Below are positions 7,581 to 15,596 of a stretch of DNA of 23,413 nt, piece after piece (the stretch's first letter is position 1; each line of letters starts with the position of its first letter). Source of the DNA: Euglena gracilis (Eukaryota > Euglenozoa > Euglenophyceae > Euglenales > Euglenaceae); the NCBI GenBank assembly GCA_900893395.1, contig CAAHFI010450745.1:1-23413 (forward strand). The letters are read 5' to 3'. The position numbers and the translations under genes are program-made. The notes beneath the pieces were generated by a model, which saw nothing but the letters and a program-made list of their open reading frames with translations, did no database searches and had not been told where the DNA came from.

Positions 7581-8594
7581 TTGGTTGTTGGGATTGAGCG
7601 AAGCTTTTCTCAATTGGAGGGTCTCAGAATATTCAAACGGACACAATCCCAGTTTATTGCGGAAGGGGGTCAGCGTGGACAGTTTTTTCCCCCTGCCCAG
7701 ATCACTGGCCGCAAATTATCTTTTCACACCCCGGGTAGGGAGACCCCCAACCCCGGAGTCGCTGCGGTGGCAGCGTCCGGGGGCCCACTCCCCTGCACCG
7801 CTGTGGTAGCGGTGCAGGGGGTCCCAGTAGCACCCAGTGCAGCGACGTGTACCCCAACCAGGAGCTATGGGTTTGGACTGAGCTATGGGTTGGGAGCACG
7901 GTTGGGACTGGAAGTGATGAGAAGGCCTGGGTTGGGACATGAAGGAACGAGAAGGAGAAGTCCAGAGAGAGTGACTGGGTTGGTTTTTCAAATTTTTCAA
8001 AACTTCACTCCCTACTCGGGCAACCTAGGCCCAGAGGTAAGGGGAGCGGCTTTTTTTGGCAACAGTGCTGGAGTGGTGGTCTTGCCCAAAGGGGAGGAGC
8101 ACCATAAGGTGGTCTCTACCCCCTGTTGGCAAAGCCACACTTTGCACGTTCCCGTTACCCAACCCACAATAGTTTTTACCCCCTCACTCTGCTTTTTTGG
8201 TTCCCCCAGAAAGTTGGGCATTTCTTCTGTTTGTTTCGAAGTAATAGCCTCACAAACAACACCCCGTTTGTTTGCCCCCCAGGAAAGCGCGTTGGACTTT
8301 CATGTCAAAACACAGCAAAAATTTACATCTGTGATGGTCCTGGTGCAAAAATTGCTCCCAAGGATGAGGGCAGGGGTGGGGATGATGGGGGAAGGCACCG
8401 TTTTTTGTTCCCAGATTTCAATTTTTGTCGGCATCCCGTTTGGGACATGGTGGAAAATGAGGCAAAAATCAACAGATTTTCAGGTCACAGGCCTGAATTT
8501 TCTTTTCGTTGGCAGAATTTTATACCAAAGCTGTCGAGAGTTTCAACAACGTATTTTGGGGAAGATTGTAAGAATTTCGAGACATAATTTTTGA
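7581..8594 (+). CDS. Long open frame (about 337 codons), unrecognised
   Basis: This is the longest open frame of the window. It lacks an early ATG (the first codon shown is TTG) and I recognise no domain. Its middle has a G-rich segment near YGFGLSYGLGARLGLE. Two other frames are also open over parts of it (7585-7809 and 8126-8587), which weakens the case for this frame. Acceptor-like sites (polypyrimidine run plus CAG) end at 7700, 8209, 8282 and 8414, and a donor-like GTAAGG starts at 8037. The region could therefore hold exons of a split gene rather than one exon. It may also be stop-poor repeat sequence. Confidence 0.25.
   Translation: MVVGIERSFSQLEGLRIFKRTQSQFIAEGGQRGQFFPPAQITGRKLSFHTPGRETPNPGVAAVAASGGPLPCTAVVAVQGVPVAPSAATCTPTRSYGFGLSYGLGARLGLEVMRRPGLGHEGTRRRSPERVTGLVFQIFQNFTPYSGNLGPEVRGAAFFGNSAGVVVLPKGEEHHKVVSTPCWQSHTLHVPVTQPTIVFTPSLCFFGSPRKLGISSVCFEVIASQTTPRLFAPQESALDFHVKTQQKFTSVMVLVQKLLPRMRAGVGMMGEGTVFCSQISIFVGIPFGTWWKMRQKSTDFQVTGLNFLFVGRILYQSCREFQQRILGKIVRISRHNF
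7790..7820. repeat. Perfect 13-bp hairpin
   Basis: The arms CCCCTGCACCGCT (7790-7802) and AGCGGTGCAGGGG (7808-7820) are perfectly complementary around a 5-base loop, GTGGT. A smaller hairpin (CGCTG/CAGCG) lies about 25 bases before it. No run of T follows, so a bacterial-type terminator is unlikely. Confidence 0.8.
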
Positions 8595-9084
8595 CGATTC
8601 AGAATTTTTTCAAATCCCATGTGGACACCTGTCATGTGCTAAGACGGGAATTTCCCCAGATTTTTCACAAAGAAAGGAGGAATGAAAGCCAAACGAAGAA
8701 GTAATCAGAAAGGAGTTGGCAAGGGACAAATTTTCGCTTCGTTCACTCAATGGGTGGTCGTTTGGACAAAAATTGCTGTTTCCCCCAACGATTTGAATTT
8801 CCCGCCCGCTCAAATCGTCAGAATGACACACGCAATTTTTAATCAAACGGTGAGGGGATGGAATTTATAGGGCCAGGTGACCCCCCCCCCTAAAACGAAT
8901 CAACCCCCCGTTTGGTTGGGGGTGACCAAATTAGTTCAGAAACGCGAAACGAGAATTTTTCTCAGAAGTTCATCAGAAATCCTCTAGAAGGGGTGGCGTT
9001 GTCAAAAAAATCTTCAGAGGTGAAAGAAGCACCGCTCACAAACCAATTTTAAAGACAAAGGTTGGGAAACTGCCCAAGGAAAAA
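8595..9084. other. No gene recognised; small open frames only
   Basis: A 62-codon plus-strand frame (8682-8870, start ATGAAAGCCAAACG) with a basic N-terminus is present but unrecognised. Near 8876-8930 there are opposed runs of C and G (GGTGACCCCC...GGGGGTGACC) that could fold back. Nothing else stands out. Confidence 0.4.
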
Positions 9085-9438
9085 GTGGTGGCCAACGTTT
9101 CAGGGCCGGCACTTTTGTTAAAGAGCCCCCAGCACAAAATTTGTTTCAGAAAATATTTGCGCTACAGTCAAACACCTTTGTGGGCAAAGTCCAGCGATTT
9201 TTTGGTCAAAAGTACCAAAGGTTTTGAAGCTCTTTTTACGGGAACAAAATCTGGAGGGGGGGTGGAATTGACTTTTGCATCCCAGCCTGAAAAGAAATAT
9301 GGTCAAGACCCCACCACGTGTGAAAGAAACTTGGAGTATGCAAATTCTCGCACAAAAATGACATTTTACAACACCCAATTTTTACAACCCCCCAGAATAT
9401 TCCTAAATTCTCCGAAACGGCCTCATCAAGAACCGTGA
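9085..9438 (+). CDS. Open frame (117 codons), unrecognised
   Basis: The frame is fairly basic, with segments such as KSTKGFEALFTGTKSGGG and NLEYANSRTKMTFYN. It is in the same reading frame as the longer 9511-10281 frame, with a non-coding-looking gap of about 70 bases between. No domain is recognised. It may be part of a split or decayed gene. Confidence 0.25.
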   Translation: MVANVSGPALLLKSPQHKICFRKYLRYSQTPLWAKSSDFLVKSTKGFEALFTGTKSGGGVELTFASQPEKKYGQDPTTCERNLEYANSRTKMTFYNTQFLQPPRIFLNSPKRPHQEP

Positions 9439-9510
9439 ATTTTTGAAAGGGCTGATTTATTTGGACGTTGATTCTTTGTCAATGTAGTCCCCAACCAAAC
9501 AACAACCTGT

Positions 9511-10281
9511 GTGATCAGACCACCGCGTAAGTGTTGTGGTGAGGTTGGGAAGAGTGCCTCTGATTGTTGGACAAAAATTCTGGATGCAAATCAAGCTCCC
9601 CTCACACCCACTCTTGGGCCCCGTGCCCATGGGGGGGGGCCCAAAGCCAAAAAGCCCGCTCGTATTTGGGGAATGGTGGAGGGTTTTCCAAACCGTTTGT
9701 GGCCGGGTTTTTGGGGCAAGTTCACCACCCCGGATTCCAAAAGGCATTTTCACCGTTTTGGTGGAAACATTTTTGGTGGGAAGTCACGTAAAAAATACCG
9801 AGTCCCAGATTTGGTCATCTTTCAGGTAGACGGGAAAGTGGAAAGGCATATTCCAATGGGGGAGGGTTTGGTGTTGGTCGCCCAGGGTACCCCCTCACGA
9901 ATGACCCATGACGAAAGGGAGTTTGGGAATTGGATAAACCCCAGATTTTGGGAAACGGTGGTGAAAGTCGACAATTTTCTGGTGGAAAAGGAAGAGGGGA
10001 GGGTTGACATGCATTTTGAACCTCCTCAGATTTCCCAAGTGGAAAAAGTGAATTATTTCAATTTTGTTCCGCCTGTTTGGGGAAAGAGAAGAAAAAATGG
10101 GTTGAACGGTCGACCAATGAAAATTTTGAGTCTGCCGGTTTTACCCAAGGCACAACATCTGACGTATTCATTGGGCAAGTGTGGGAGGTGGAATTTATTC
10201 GTTTTCACGGGTTGTGTTGTGGGGAAGAAAGATTTTCGGCAAAAAAAAACACCACAAAAGTGCGCTAAAACCATGGCGTGA
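9511..10281 (+). CDS. Long open frame (256 codons), unrecognised
   Basis: A run of 256 codons without stop is unlikely by chance in DNA of this composition, although the whole 7-10 kb stretch is stop-poor. The predicted product has an evenly mixed, folded-looking second half, for example VPDLVIFQVDGKVERHIPMG and EFGNWINPRFWETVVKVDNF, and a basic C-terminus. The frame starts at a non-ATG codon. A consensus donor GTAAGT lies at 9527 and a CTTTCAG acceptor at about 9825, so the exon structure is uncertain. I do not recognise a family or see transmembrane or signal segments. Confidence 0.35.
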   Translation: MIRPPRKCCGEVGKSASDCWTKILDANQAPLTPTLGPRAHGGGPKAKKPARIWGMVEGFPNRLWPGFWGKFTTPDSKRHFHRFGGNIFGGKSRKKYRVPDLVIFQVDGKVERHIPMGEGLVLVAQGTPSRMTHDEREFGNWINPRFWETVVKVDNFLVEKEEGRVDMHFEPPQISQVEKVNYFNFVPPVWGKRRKNGLNGRPMKILSLPVLPKAQHLTYSLGKCGRWNLFVFTGCVVGKKDFRQKKTPQKCAKTMA

Positions 10282-10327
10282 AGCACATCAATGAAATACA
10301 GGGCAGGAACTGAATTTACGGTTTACG

Positions 10328-10425
10328 AAAAATCGTGGGCTATAACCCGTATACAGGGCGTATAACGGGCCAAGACGCCCCTGACCCGTTATACGGCCTG
10401 TACACGGGTTATGCCCACGATTTTT
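10328..10425. repeat. Foldback repeat with 41-bp arms
   Basis: The left arm (10328-10369, AAAAATCGTGGGC...) and the right arm (10385-10425, ...GCCCACGATTTTT) are complementary, with about three mismatches and one indel, around a 15-base spacer. No clear flanking duplication was seen. It looks like a short foldback or MITE-type insertion. Confidence 0.85.
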
Positions 10426-10517
10426 AGAAAATATTTGTTGCAATTGTGGAAAACGAGGCAAAAAAAGAATCAAATAAGCACCTTGGATTTCTTGTGTTTT
10501 GAAGCAATTTCAACGGC

Positions 10518-10625
10518 AACTGTCTCGGGGATAGGCAGTACAGTTGGCCGTTTTCGGACCCCACCTCCTCCCTGTAGGGGACAGAAAAACGGGGGGCTGG
10601 ACACCTCCTCCCCCCCCCTGCCTTG
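10518..10625 (+). repeat. Repeat D, copy 1
   Basis: This stretch (GGCAGTACAGTTGGCCG... to ...GACAGAAAAACGGGGG...) matches 17101-17203 in inverted orientation at roughly 70-75 percent. Read on the opposite strand both copies encode PPFFCP-QGG. The family is not recognised. Confidence 0.7.
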
Positions 10626-10652
10626 TCTCTTTTGTGCCATTTTTTTTGCCAG

Positions 10653-10820
10653 AGTTTCGATGACTCCGAACGTTTCCTTCGACTCAGAAGAAAGGAACAT
10701 CAAATACCTTACAAATTGGAAGAAGAAATGGTCAATCAATCAATTCAAATTATCAAAAAAGACACGCTCGTGAAGAACCTTAAAACAGAAATTGTTGAAG
10801 TATTTGAAAGATTTCAATAA
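10653..10820 (+). CDS. Candidate 3'-terminal exon, unrecognised charged protein
   Basis: A strong acceptor-like tract (TCTCTTTTGTGCCATTTTTTTTGCCAG, AG at 10651-10652) precedes 55 codons plus stop that encode a charged, probably helical segment (SERFLRLRRKEHQIPYKLEE, IIKKDTLVKNLKTEIVEVFE). The stop TAA at 10818-10820 overlaps AATAAA (10816-10821), a polyadenylation-like hexamer. The codons look coding, but the family is unknown and the upstream exons cannot be assigned. It could also be a decayed fragment, because an open stretch of similar character continues for 17 codons after the stop. Confidence 0.35.
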   Translation, partial: SFDDSERFLRLRRKEHQIPYKLEEEMVNQSIQIIKKDTLVKNLKTEIVEVFERFQ

Positions 10821-10872
10821 AAGACTCAATTGCCAAGACGAACAGCGCTGGAGAAATTCAAGAGGGAGCAGT

Positions 10873-10888
10873 AGCGGCAGCTGCCGCT
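10873..10888. repeat. Perfect 16-bp palindrome
   Basis: AGCGGCAGCTGCCGCT is exactly self-complementary. It lies in a short GC-rich patch of GCTG/CAGC repeats (10865-10905). No function is evident. Confidence 0.7.
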
Positions 10889-11148
10889 GCTGCAGCTGCT
10901 GGGCAACCTGACGACACGGGTCGACTGTGGCGAACTGTGGCTGTCCCTTCCCCAAAAAGAAACCTCCCCAAAGAAACTTCCGCAACCCAAACCCCACAAA
11001 TTGATGGTGACGGACCCTAGCAGAAAGTGGCCAGAAGACCGCGCAAGGGGTAGAGACAACAACCAGCATGCCACTACATGTTCCAAGCTGTATGTGTTTC
11101 ATTTCGACTTTTCGGCTTTTTTGCCATTTTTCTGAGTCTTGGATAGTA

Positions 11149-11272
11149 AAACGTTTGTTTTGCCATTTTGCAAACAGCGAAACGGCTTTTTTGACATTTT
11201 GCCAACATCGAAACGGCTTTCTTGCCGCTTTAATGGCAGCTAAACGGCTTTTTCGCCGTTTTGCCGAAAAGC
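11149..11272 (+). repeat. 31-bp tandem repeat, four units
   Basis: Units start at 11149, 11180, 11211 and 11242, each beginning AAACG and containing TTT-GCC-TTT. The period is exactly 31 bp, and a more degenerate relative lies at about 11105-11136. The last unit forms a hairpin (CGGCTTTT/AAAAGCCG). Because 31 is not a multiple of 3, this is non-coding. It lies directly before the GC-rich retroelement fossil and may be its leader or terminal region, or an unrelated minisatellite. Confidence 0.85.
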
Positions 11273-11301
11273 CGCTTTGAAACAGAAGGGCTTATATTGG
11301 G

Positions 11302-12036
11302 TTGGAACACGGCGATTGGAACCAGGCCCATGGTCCACCAATTCCAGAACACAATGTTGTCAAGCGGGGCTACTCCAGCCAAAACCGCAAAGGCCATGAA
11401 GGCAACACAGGCATGACGGTACAACCGGCCATGAAGTCGTCCCAGGCACCACGCCGACAAAAGCCATCGTGCACCCCCCAGCAACGCGCATCCCTGCTGA
11501 GCCGCGCCAAGAGCCGCATGCCGAGTCCGCCACCACCGCGACACGCCACACACCCTGCGGAAGTTCCACAAGGTCACTGTCCGTCCGTGGCAGTACCGTC
11601 CCAGAAGGCCCTTCCAGGTGGGCCGCAGGGAGAGGCGGGGCGGCAGCTACCAGTTGATGCTGGATGGTGTCATCAAGATCGACGGCCGGCGGCGAAGGCG
11701 AAGGCCTTCATCGACACGGGGGATGAGATGTCGCTGATCCGACGGTATTTGCTCCAGAACGGATGCTTCCGCTGCAGCCGGCGACCGCTGCTGCTGCCGA
11801 CCGTTAACGGTCACCTGCTGGCTGCCGGCAGCAACGAGGCGGACGTCCTCCTGGTGTTTATCGCCAGGAGTGAAGCAGAGAGGAGCGGAGGAGAGATGAT
11901 GTCACAAAGCAAGATCACCGTGCATGACAGCGACATCGGGTGTAACCTTATCCTGCGTTACCCGTGGGTGAAGGAGGACCGGCTGGACATGCAACCCTGG
12001 CCGGAGGCACTCCAGCTCTACGACGACCCCCGATGA
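11302..12036 (+). pseudogene. Gag C-terminus/aspartic protease remnant
   Basis: The frame is proline- and basic-rich up to about residue 130, then shows AFIDTGDEMSLI, the retropepsin active-site motif (DTG). NGCFRCSRRPLLLPTVNGH and later IGCNLILRYPWV follow; the latter fits the second conserved protease block (ILGxDWL). This is a fossil. Confidence 0.75.
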
Positions 12037-12111
12037 GTGATCGCTGGCGCCGAAGTAAGCTAGATCGCAGCGCCGAGCACCCACACCCACGGGACCGTCC
12101 GAGCTCGCACA

Positions 12112-12765
12112 TTGTCCTGCGCGCCGTTCGAAGTGCGGGAGGAGATGGCGGCTGAGGTGCAGAAGATGAGGCTGACCGTCGTGATCCACGGCCTTGACAG
12201 AGACGAGGAGGAAGAGACCCTGGACGCCGAGGAGGAGGCGATGGTGGCCAAGGTGCTGACTGAAGCGTCCAAGGAGGCGAACGAAGTCAGAGGGGTGATC
12301 ACGGCCGAGGCGGAGCAGCAGCACCCGTGCATCCAGCTGCTCGCAGAGATCCTCAAGGAGTTCGAGGGCCGCGTCTTTTGCGACAGCGTCCACCCGATCC
12401 GCCGCACCGAGGCCAGCACGGGATGGCGGTGCTGCGCCTCAACCGGTGGCGTGCAGGGTGAATCTCCTGAAGGGCAAGCGGCTGGAGGCGCTACGGGAGA
12501 TGGTGGAGGAGTGCCGCCGCGACCGGAAGGTGGAGCCGGGAGCGGCACATGGCGGGCGGCCGCCTTCCCGATTCGGAAGAAGAACGGGAAGTGGCAGAAG
12601 ATGTGTGACCACGCGGTGCCGAACTTGCAGGTCATGGTGGACAGCTACACCTTGGCCATGACGGAGAAGATCGTGGCGGAGCAGGCGAAGTGTACCTCTT
12701 CAGCACCATCAACTTGCGGGACGAGTTCGACCAGGTGGCCTTGGCGGAGGAGAGCCGGCCGGTGA
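12112..12765 (+). pseudogene. Acid-rich linker and RT fingers remnant
   Basis: The first half is rich in glutamate (DRDEEEETLDAEEEAMVAK). Around residues 165-200 come AFPIRKKNGKWQKMCDH and VPNLQVMVDSYTL, which match Ty3 RT fingers (FPVRKKDGKWRMVVDYR..LNxxTVxDxYPL). This is a fossil. Confidence 0.75.
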
Positions 12766-13080
12766 CGAACGTCCAGCTGACGGGATGGCTGCGGCAGTCG
12801 CGTGTGGTCCAGCAGGGGATCAACGTGGGGCCCGCCCTCCTGAAGCGGGACATCGACGCCACCGGCGCGGCGGTGAAGGAGCACTCCCGCCCGTAATTCG
12901 ACGACATCATCGTCAGTACGCAGCAGGGAGCAGAGGGGACAGATGAGCAGTTCTACCAGAAGGACGCCCGAGATGTCCGGGAGACTTTGCTTGCACTGGA
13001 AAAAGACAGATGGGTCAGCGACAGCTGCAAAGTCAAGCTGTTCATGAGGCAGGTGGAAGTCTTGGGGCATGTCTTGGGGC
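12690..13080 (+). pseudogene. RT palm remnant
   Basis: FSTINLRDEFDQVAL matches the FSxIDLRxAFxQV block. VVQQGINVGPALLKRDID matches the QGI...PAxFQRxID block. FDDIIVSTQ at about 12897 occupies the YxDD catalytic position. This is a fossil. Confidence 0.8.
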
Positions 13081-13687
13081 ATGGCAGGAGGGCGCCTTCC
13101 CAGGCAAGCTATCTGCGGTGCAGCACTGGCAGCTGCCGCCGACGGTCAGCAGTCTCCGCGCGTTCCCCGGCGCCTGCAACTATTATGCGGGGCATGTCCA
13201 GCTTTACACGGTGCTGGCGGCGCCGTTGCAGGAGAAGCTGAAGCTGCCGAGGGAGCTGCCCAACGCGGGGTCCAAGCACCCAGTGGTGTGGCCGGAGCAG
13301 GAGAAGGAGGCGTTCGACAAGCTCGCCGACCCGGAGCTGTACGGCATGAACCTAGCCAAGCTTTTCGTCCTGCTCACCGACTCGTCGGACTACGCCATCG
13401 GTGCAGTGCTTGAGCAGTACCCGACGATCGACGGTGTGCGGTGGGTGAAGTACCTGCGGCCGGGGGCCTCCGTCCCAGTTGCCTTCATGTCATGGAAGCT
13501 CACCGAGGGGCAGCGCCTTCGGTGGGATGTACGAGACAAGGAGACGTACGCGGTGGTGGCCGCCCTCTACAAGTGGGCAGGCTTCCTGTTGGACAACGAG
13601 ATCCTCGTCCTGACCGACCACCGCAGCCTCGAGTCACGGTATAAGTACGTCGCCGGAGTGGGCCCGCAGGGGAGGAGGGCCAGGTGA
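13010..13687 (+). pseudogene. RT thumb/RNase H remnant
   Basis: LRAFPGACNYYAGHV matches the LRxFLGLxNYYRxFI connection motif. FVLLTDSSDYAIGAVLEQ is the first RNase H strand. SVPVAFMSWKLTEGQRLRW, ETYAVVAALYKW and VLTDHRSLESRY match successive RNase H blocks. RNase H continues to about 13880 with ETNLLGDTLSRW (the ADALSR position). This is the best-preserved part of the element. Confidence 0.88.
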
Positions 13688-13880
13688 CATGCGAACCTGA
13701 ACGAGTTCTGCATTACTGTGGTGCACGTACGGTGGGAGACCAACCTGTTGGGCGACACCTTGTCCCGCTGGGCCTTCCCCGCGTCGCAAGGCTGGCGTGA
13801 CATCTCGTGGCACGGCACCGAGGTCGACAGCAAAAAAATGAAGGTCCACATCCTGACCGAGGGCGGTACATCCCTGGGCC

Positions 13881-14369
13881 GTGGAGACCAATGTGGAGAC
13901 CAACCTGACTTTCCCTGCCCGTCTATCATTTTGGTCGGTACCAGGAACATTTTCGAGTCCCTCATTCCCCACTCCAAATTTCTGCCTGGAATGCTGAGCA
14001 AAGTAGGAACGGGATCCTGGAACAGATGGAAGGACAACAATTTTACACCGGATCCTGCCCTTTGTGTGCCCGCCATGGAACTTTTGGTCCAGGCGGAAAT
14101 CCGAACACAAAATTTTTGAACCAAATTCAAATTTTGGTCGGCAGAGGGTATCGAATCCCCCTTCTCTTTCAAACGGGATTAATTTCCAACTCCCTCTTGG
14201 TCACAGCCAAGTGCCCATCAACGTTATGACTGCTGACAACAGCCCCATGTGACTTGGGATGCTTTTTGGACATACTCGTGCCCACCATCCCCAAGCACCA
14301 CTCACAACCCCCACACATACAAATTTTTATGGGTACCTGGAGTTACGAATCAGGTCTTCGCGGCTCTGA
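13881..14369. other. No gene recognised
   Basis: Composition changes abruptly from GC-rich retroelement sequence to a mixed sequence with T and A runs. Open frames here are antisense or short. Nothing is recognised. Confidence 0.5.
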
Positions 14370-15110
14370 CGTAATTCGCGGTTTTCTGTTCTTGCGTCAG
14401 AACTGCTTGGTTGTGGATTCTCCCTCCCTCGGTTTGTGCACTACTTCACGCACACAACCCACACCGCCGAATTTCTCCCCCAAGGTGTCATCCCAGACGT
14501 CCCCCGCCTTTCCACGACGTTTTCTACAACCGAAAACACCGTTTCCTACACCAGGGGTAAAGAGAAAGCCGCCCTTCTACCCACCACACTTTTACCGCAC
14601 GTTTCCCACGCCGTAGGGAAAGCGAGTGACTTAACCCTCCACGTTCCACTTGGTTCCAAGGTGAAAGCCCAAACGTCTGAAGAAGTTTTGGTGACGAGTA
14701 GCCGCCTAGCTGCACAACGTTTACGTTTTCCACCAGGTGTGTCGACTTCGGACACCCCCGTACACCCCCCAGCAGGTACAACTTGCAACACCCCCACAGA
14801 CACACTACACAGGACTGGCATGCACCACCAGACCAATACTTCCTTCCAATGGGCACATTGTAGGAGATTTTCACCCAACCTGGTTTTGATTGTGGATGTA
14901 TTGTTGAACCTTCCAAATTAATCGCTTTGCACACCACCCAGAGTACACTTGGTACCAGAACCGCTACCGAGTTTACCCTGACAGCTGAACGAGACCACAA
15001 CACACCAGGTTGCTACCCGCTGTGGCTTGAAGTACATCGACAACTGGACAAACACGGAATCGCGTCCATATTCATAATCGCTAGAATAGCGCATCCTGAC
15101 CCCGATGAAA
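14370..15110 (+). CDS. Possible coding region, unrecognised, two open frames
   Basis: One frame, ending at 14921, is open from about 14370 and is threonine/proline-rich with a central stretch LTLHVPLGSKVKAQTSEEVL. A second frame, to about 15110, contains TEFTLTAERDHNTPGCYPLW and DKHGIASIFIIARIAHPDPD, which look like a folded beta-rich segment. I do not recognise either. They may be parts of a split gene, a decayed gene, or an element-derived gene. The downstream end runs into the third copy of repeat A. Confidence 0.3.
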
Positions 15111-15111
15111 C

Positions 15112-15535
15112 CACTTTCTTGGTTCAAGTTTTTCGCGGATTCTTCGTCCCCGGCTGTTTTTTGAGGCGGCCGCCGGGCTTAGAAGCCAAAATACTGAATC
15201 TTCTTCTTTTTTGTCCTTGGGCTTTTCCAGTGAACCTTGAAATTCAATTTTTCTTCAAATTCTGGTTCTTGCATTCACAATCAATTGATTTTTTTGGAGT
15301 ATTCACAAGTGCATTGGTATGGGCAAATAACCCTGTGTGTGAGATTGAGTTTTAAAGTGCTGGGTTCGAGTGGGGACTTTCTTACAAATCCTACTGTGGA
15401 AAATTGGTCGGCCGGTCTGGAAAAATTAAAAGAATCGGCCCAGCAAGGTCAAAAATTGAGTTCAGGCCTTCAAGCCGAACCATAATAATCTTTTCCCTAT
15501 GTTGAATTCGACTGAAAACCCAAAAGTGGTATTTC
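15112..15535 (-). repeat. Repeat A, third copy (terminal 0.4 kb only)
   Basis: This matches left A positions of about 990-1410 in the same orientation, including GGAGTATTCACAAGTGCATT and GGAAAATTGGTCGGCCGGTCT. It lacks part of the block present at about 1236-1258 in the left copy. Similarity fades above the charged open frame, near 15090-15112. It shares GGCGGCCGCCGGGCTTAGAA with the right copy, so it is closer to that copy there. Confidence 0.85.
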
Positions 15536-15596
15536 AGTGATTTTCGGCCCCACTAAGGCAATTTTTGGCCAATTTTTGGGTTAGGACCCCTTTACA
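15536..15596 (+). repeat. Module B, copy 3
   Basis: This 61-bp block runs from AGTGATTTTCGG to GGACCCCTTTACA and directly follows the third A copy, the same arrangement as at 1411-1471. No retroelement pol sequence follows here. Confidence 0.85.

Larger units (their letters stand above)
11302..13880 (+). mobile_element. Ty3/gypsy-type retroelement fossil, plus strand, GC-rich
   Basis: Protease, RT and RNase H signatures follow in Ty3 order on the plus strand. The stretch is markedly more GC-rich than its surroundings. The recognisable part ends near 13880 after the RNase H C-terminus. No integrase and no LTRs are seen. The copy is broken, with about half a dozen or more breaks, and old. Its sequence is unlike the minus-strand fossil at 1472-5715, so it represents a second lineage. 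Confidence 0.85.

Noticed and set aside
11902-12635. Minus-strand frames of 163 and 191 codons
   Set aside because: They are antisense shadows of the GC-rich retroelement coding strand.
14140-14165. tRNA T-arm or B-box-like sequence GGTATCGAATCCC
   Set aside because: The loop is the wrong size, and no acceptor stem, anticodon arm or A-box was found at a proper distance.
13567-14172. 201-codon minus-strand frame
   Set aside because: It is antisense to the RNase H part of the plus-strand retroelement and shows no recognisable domain of its own.
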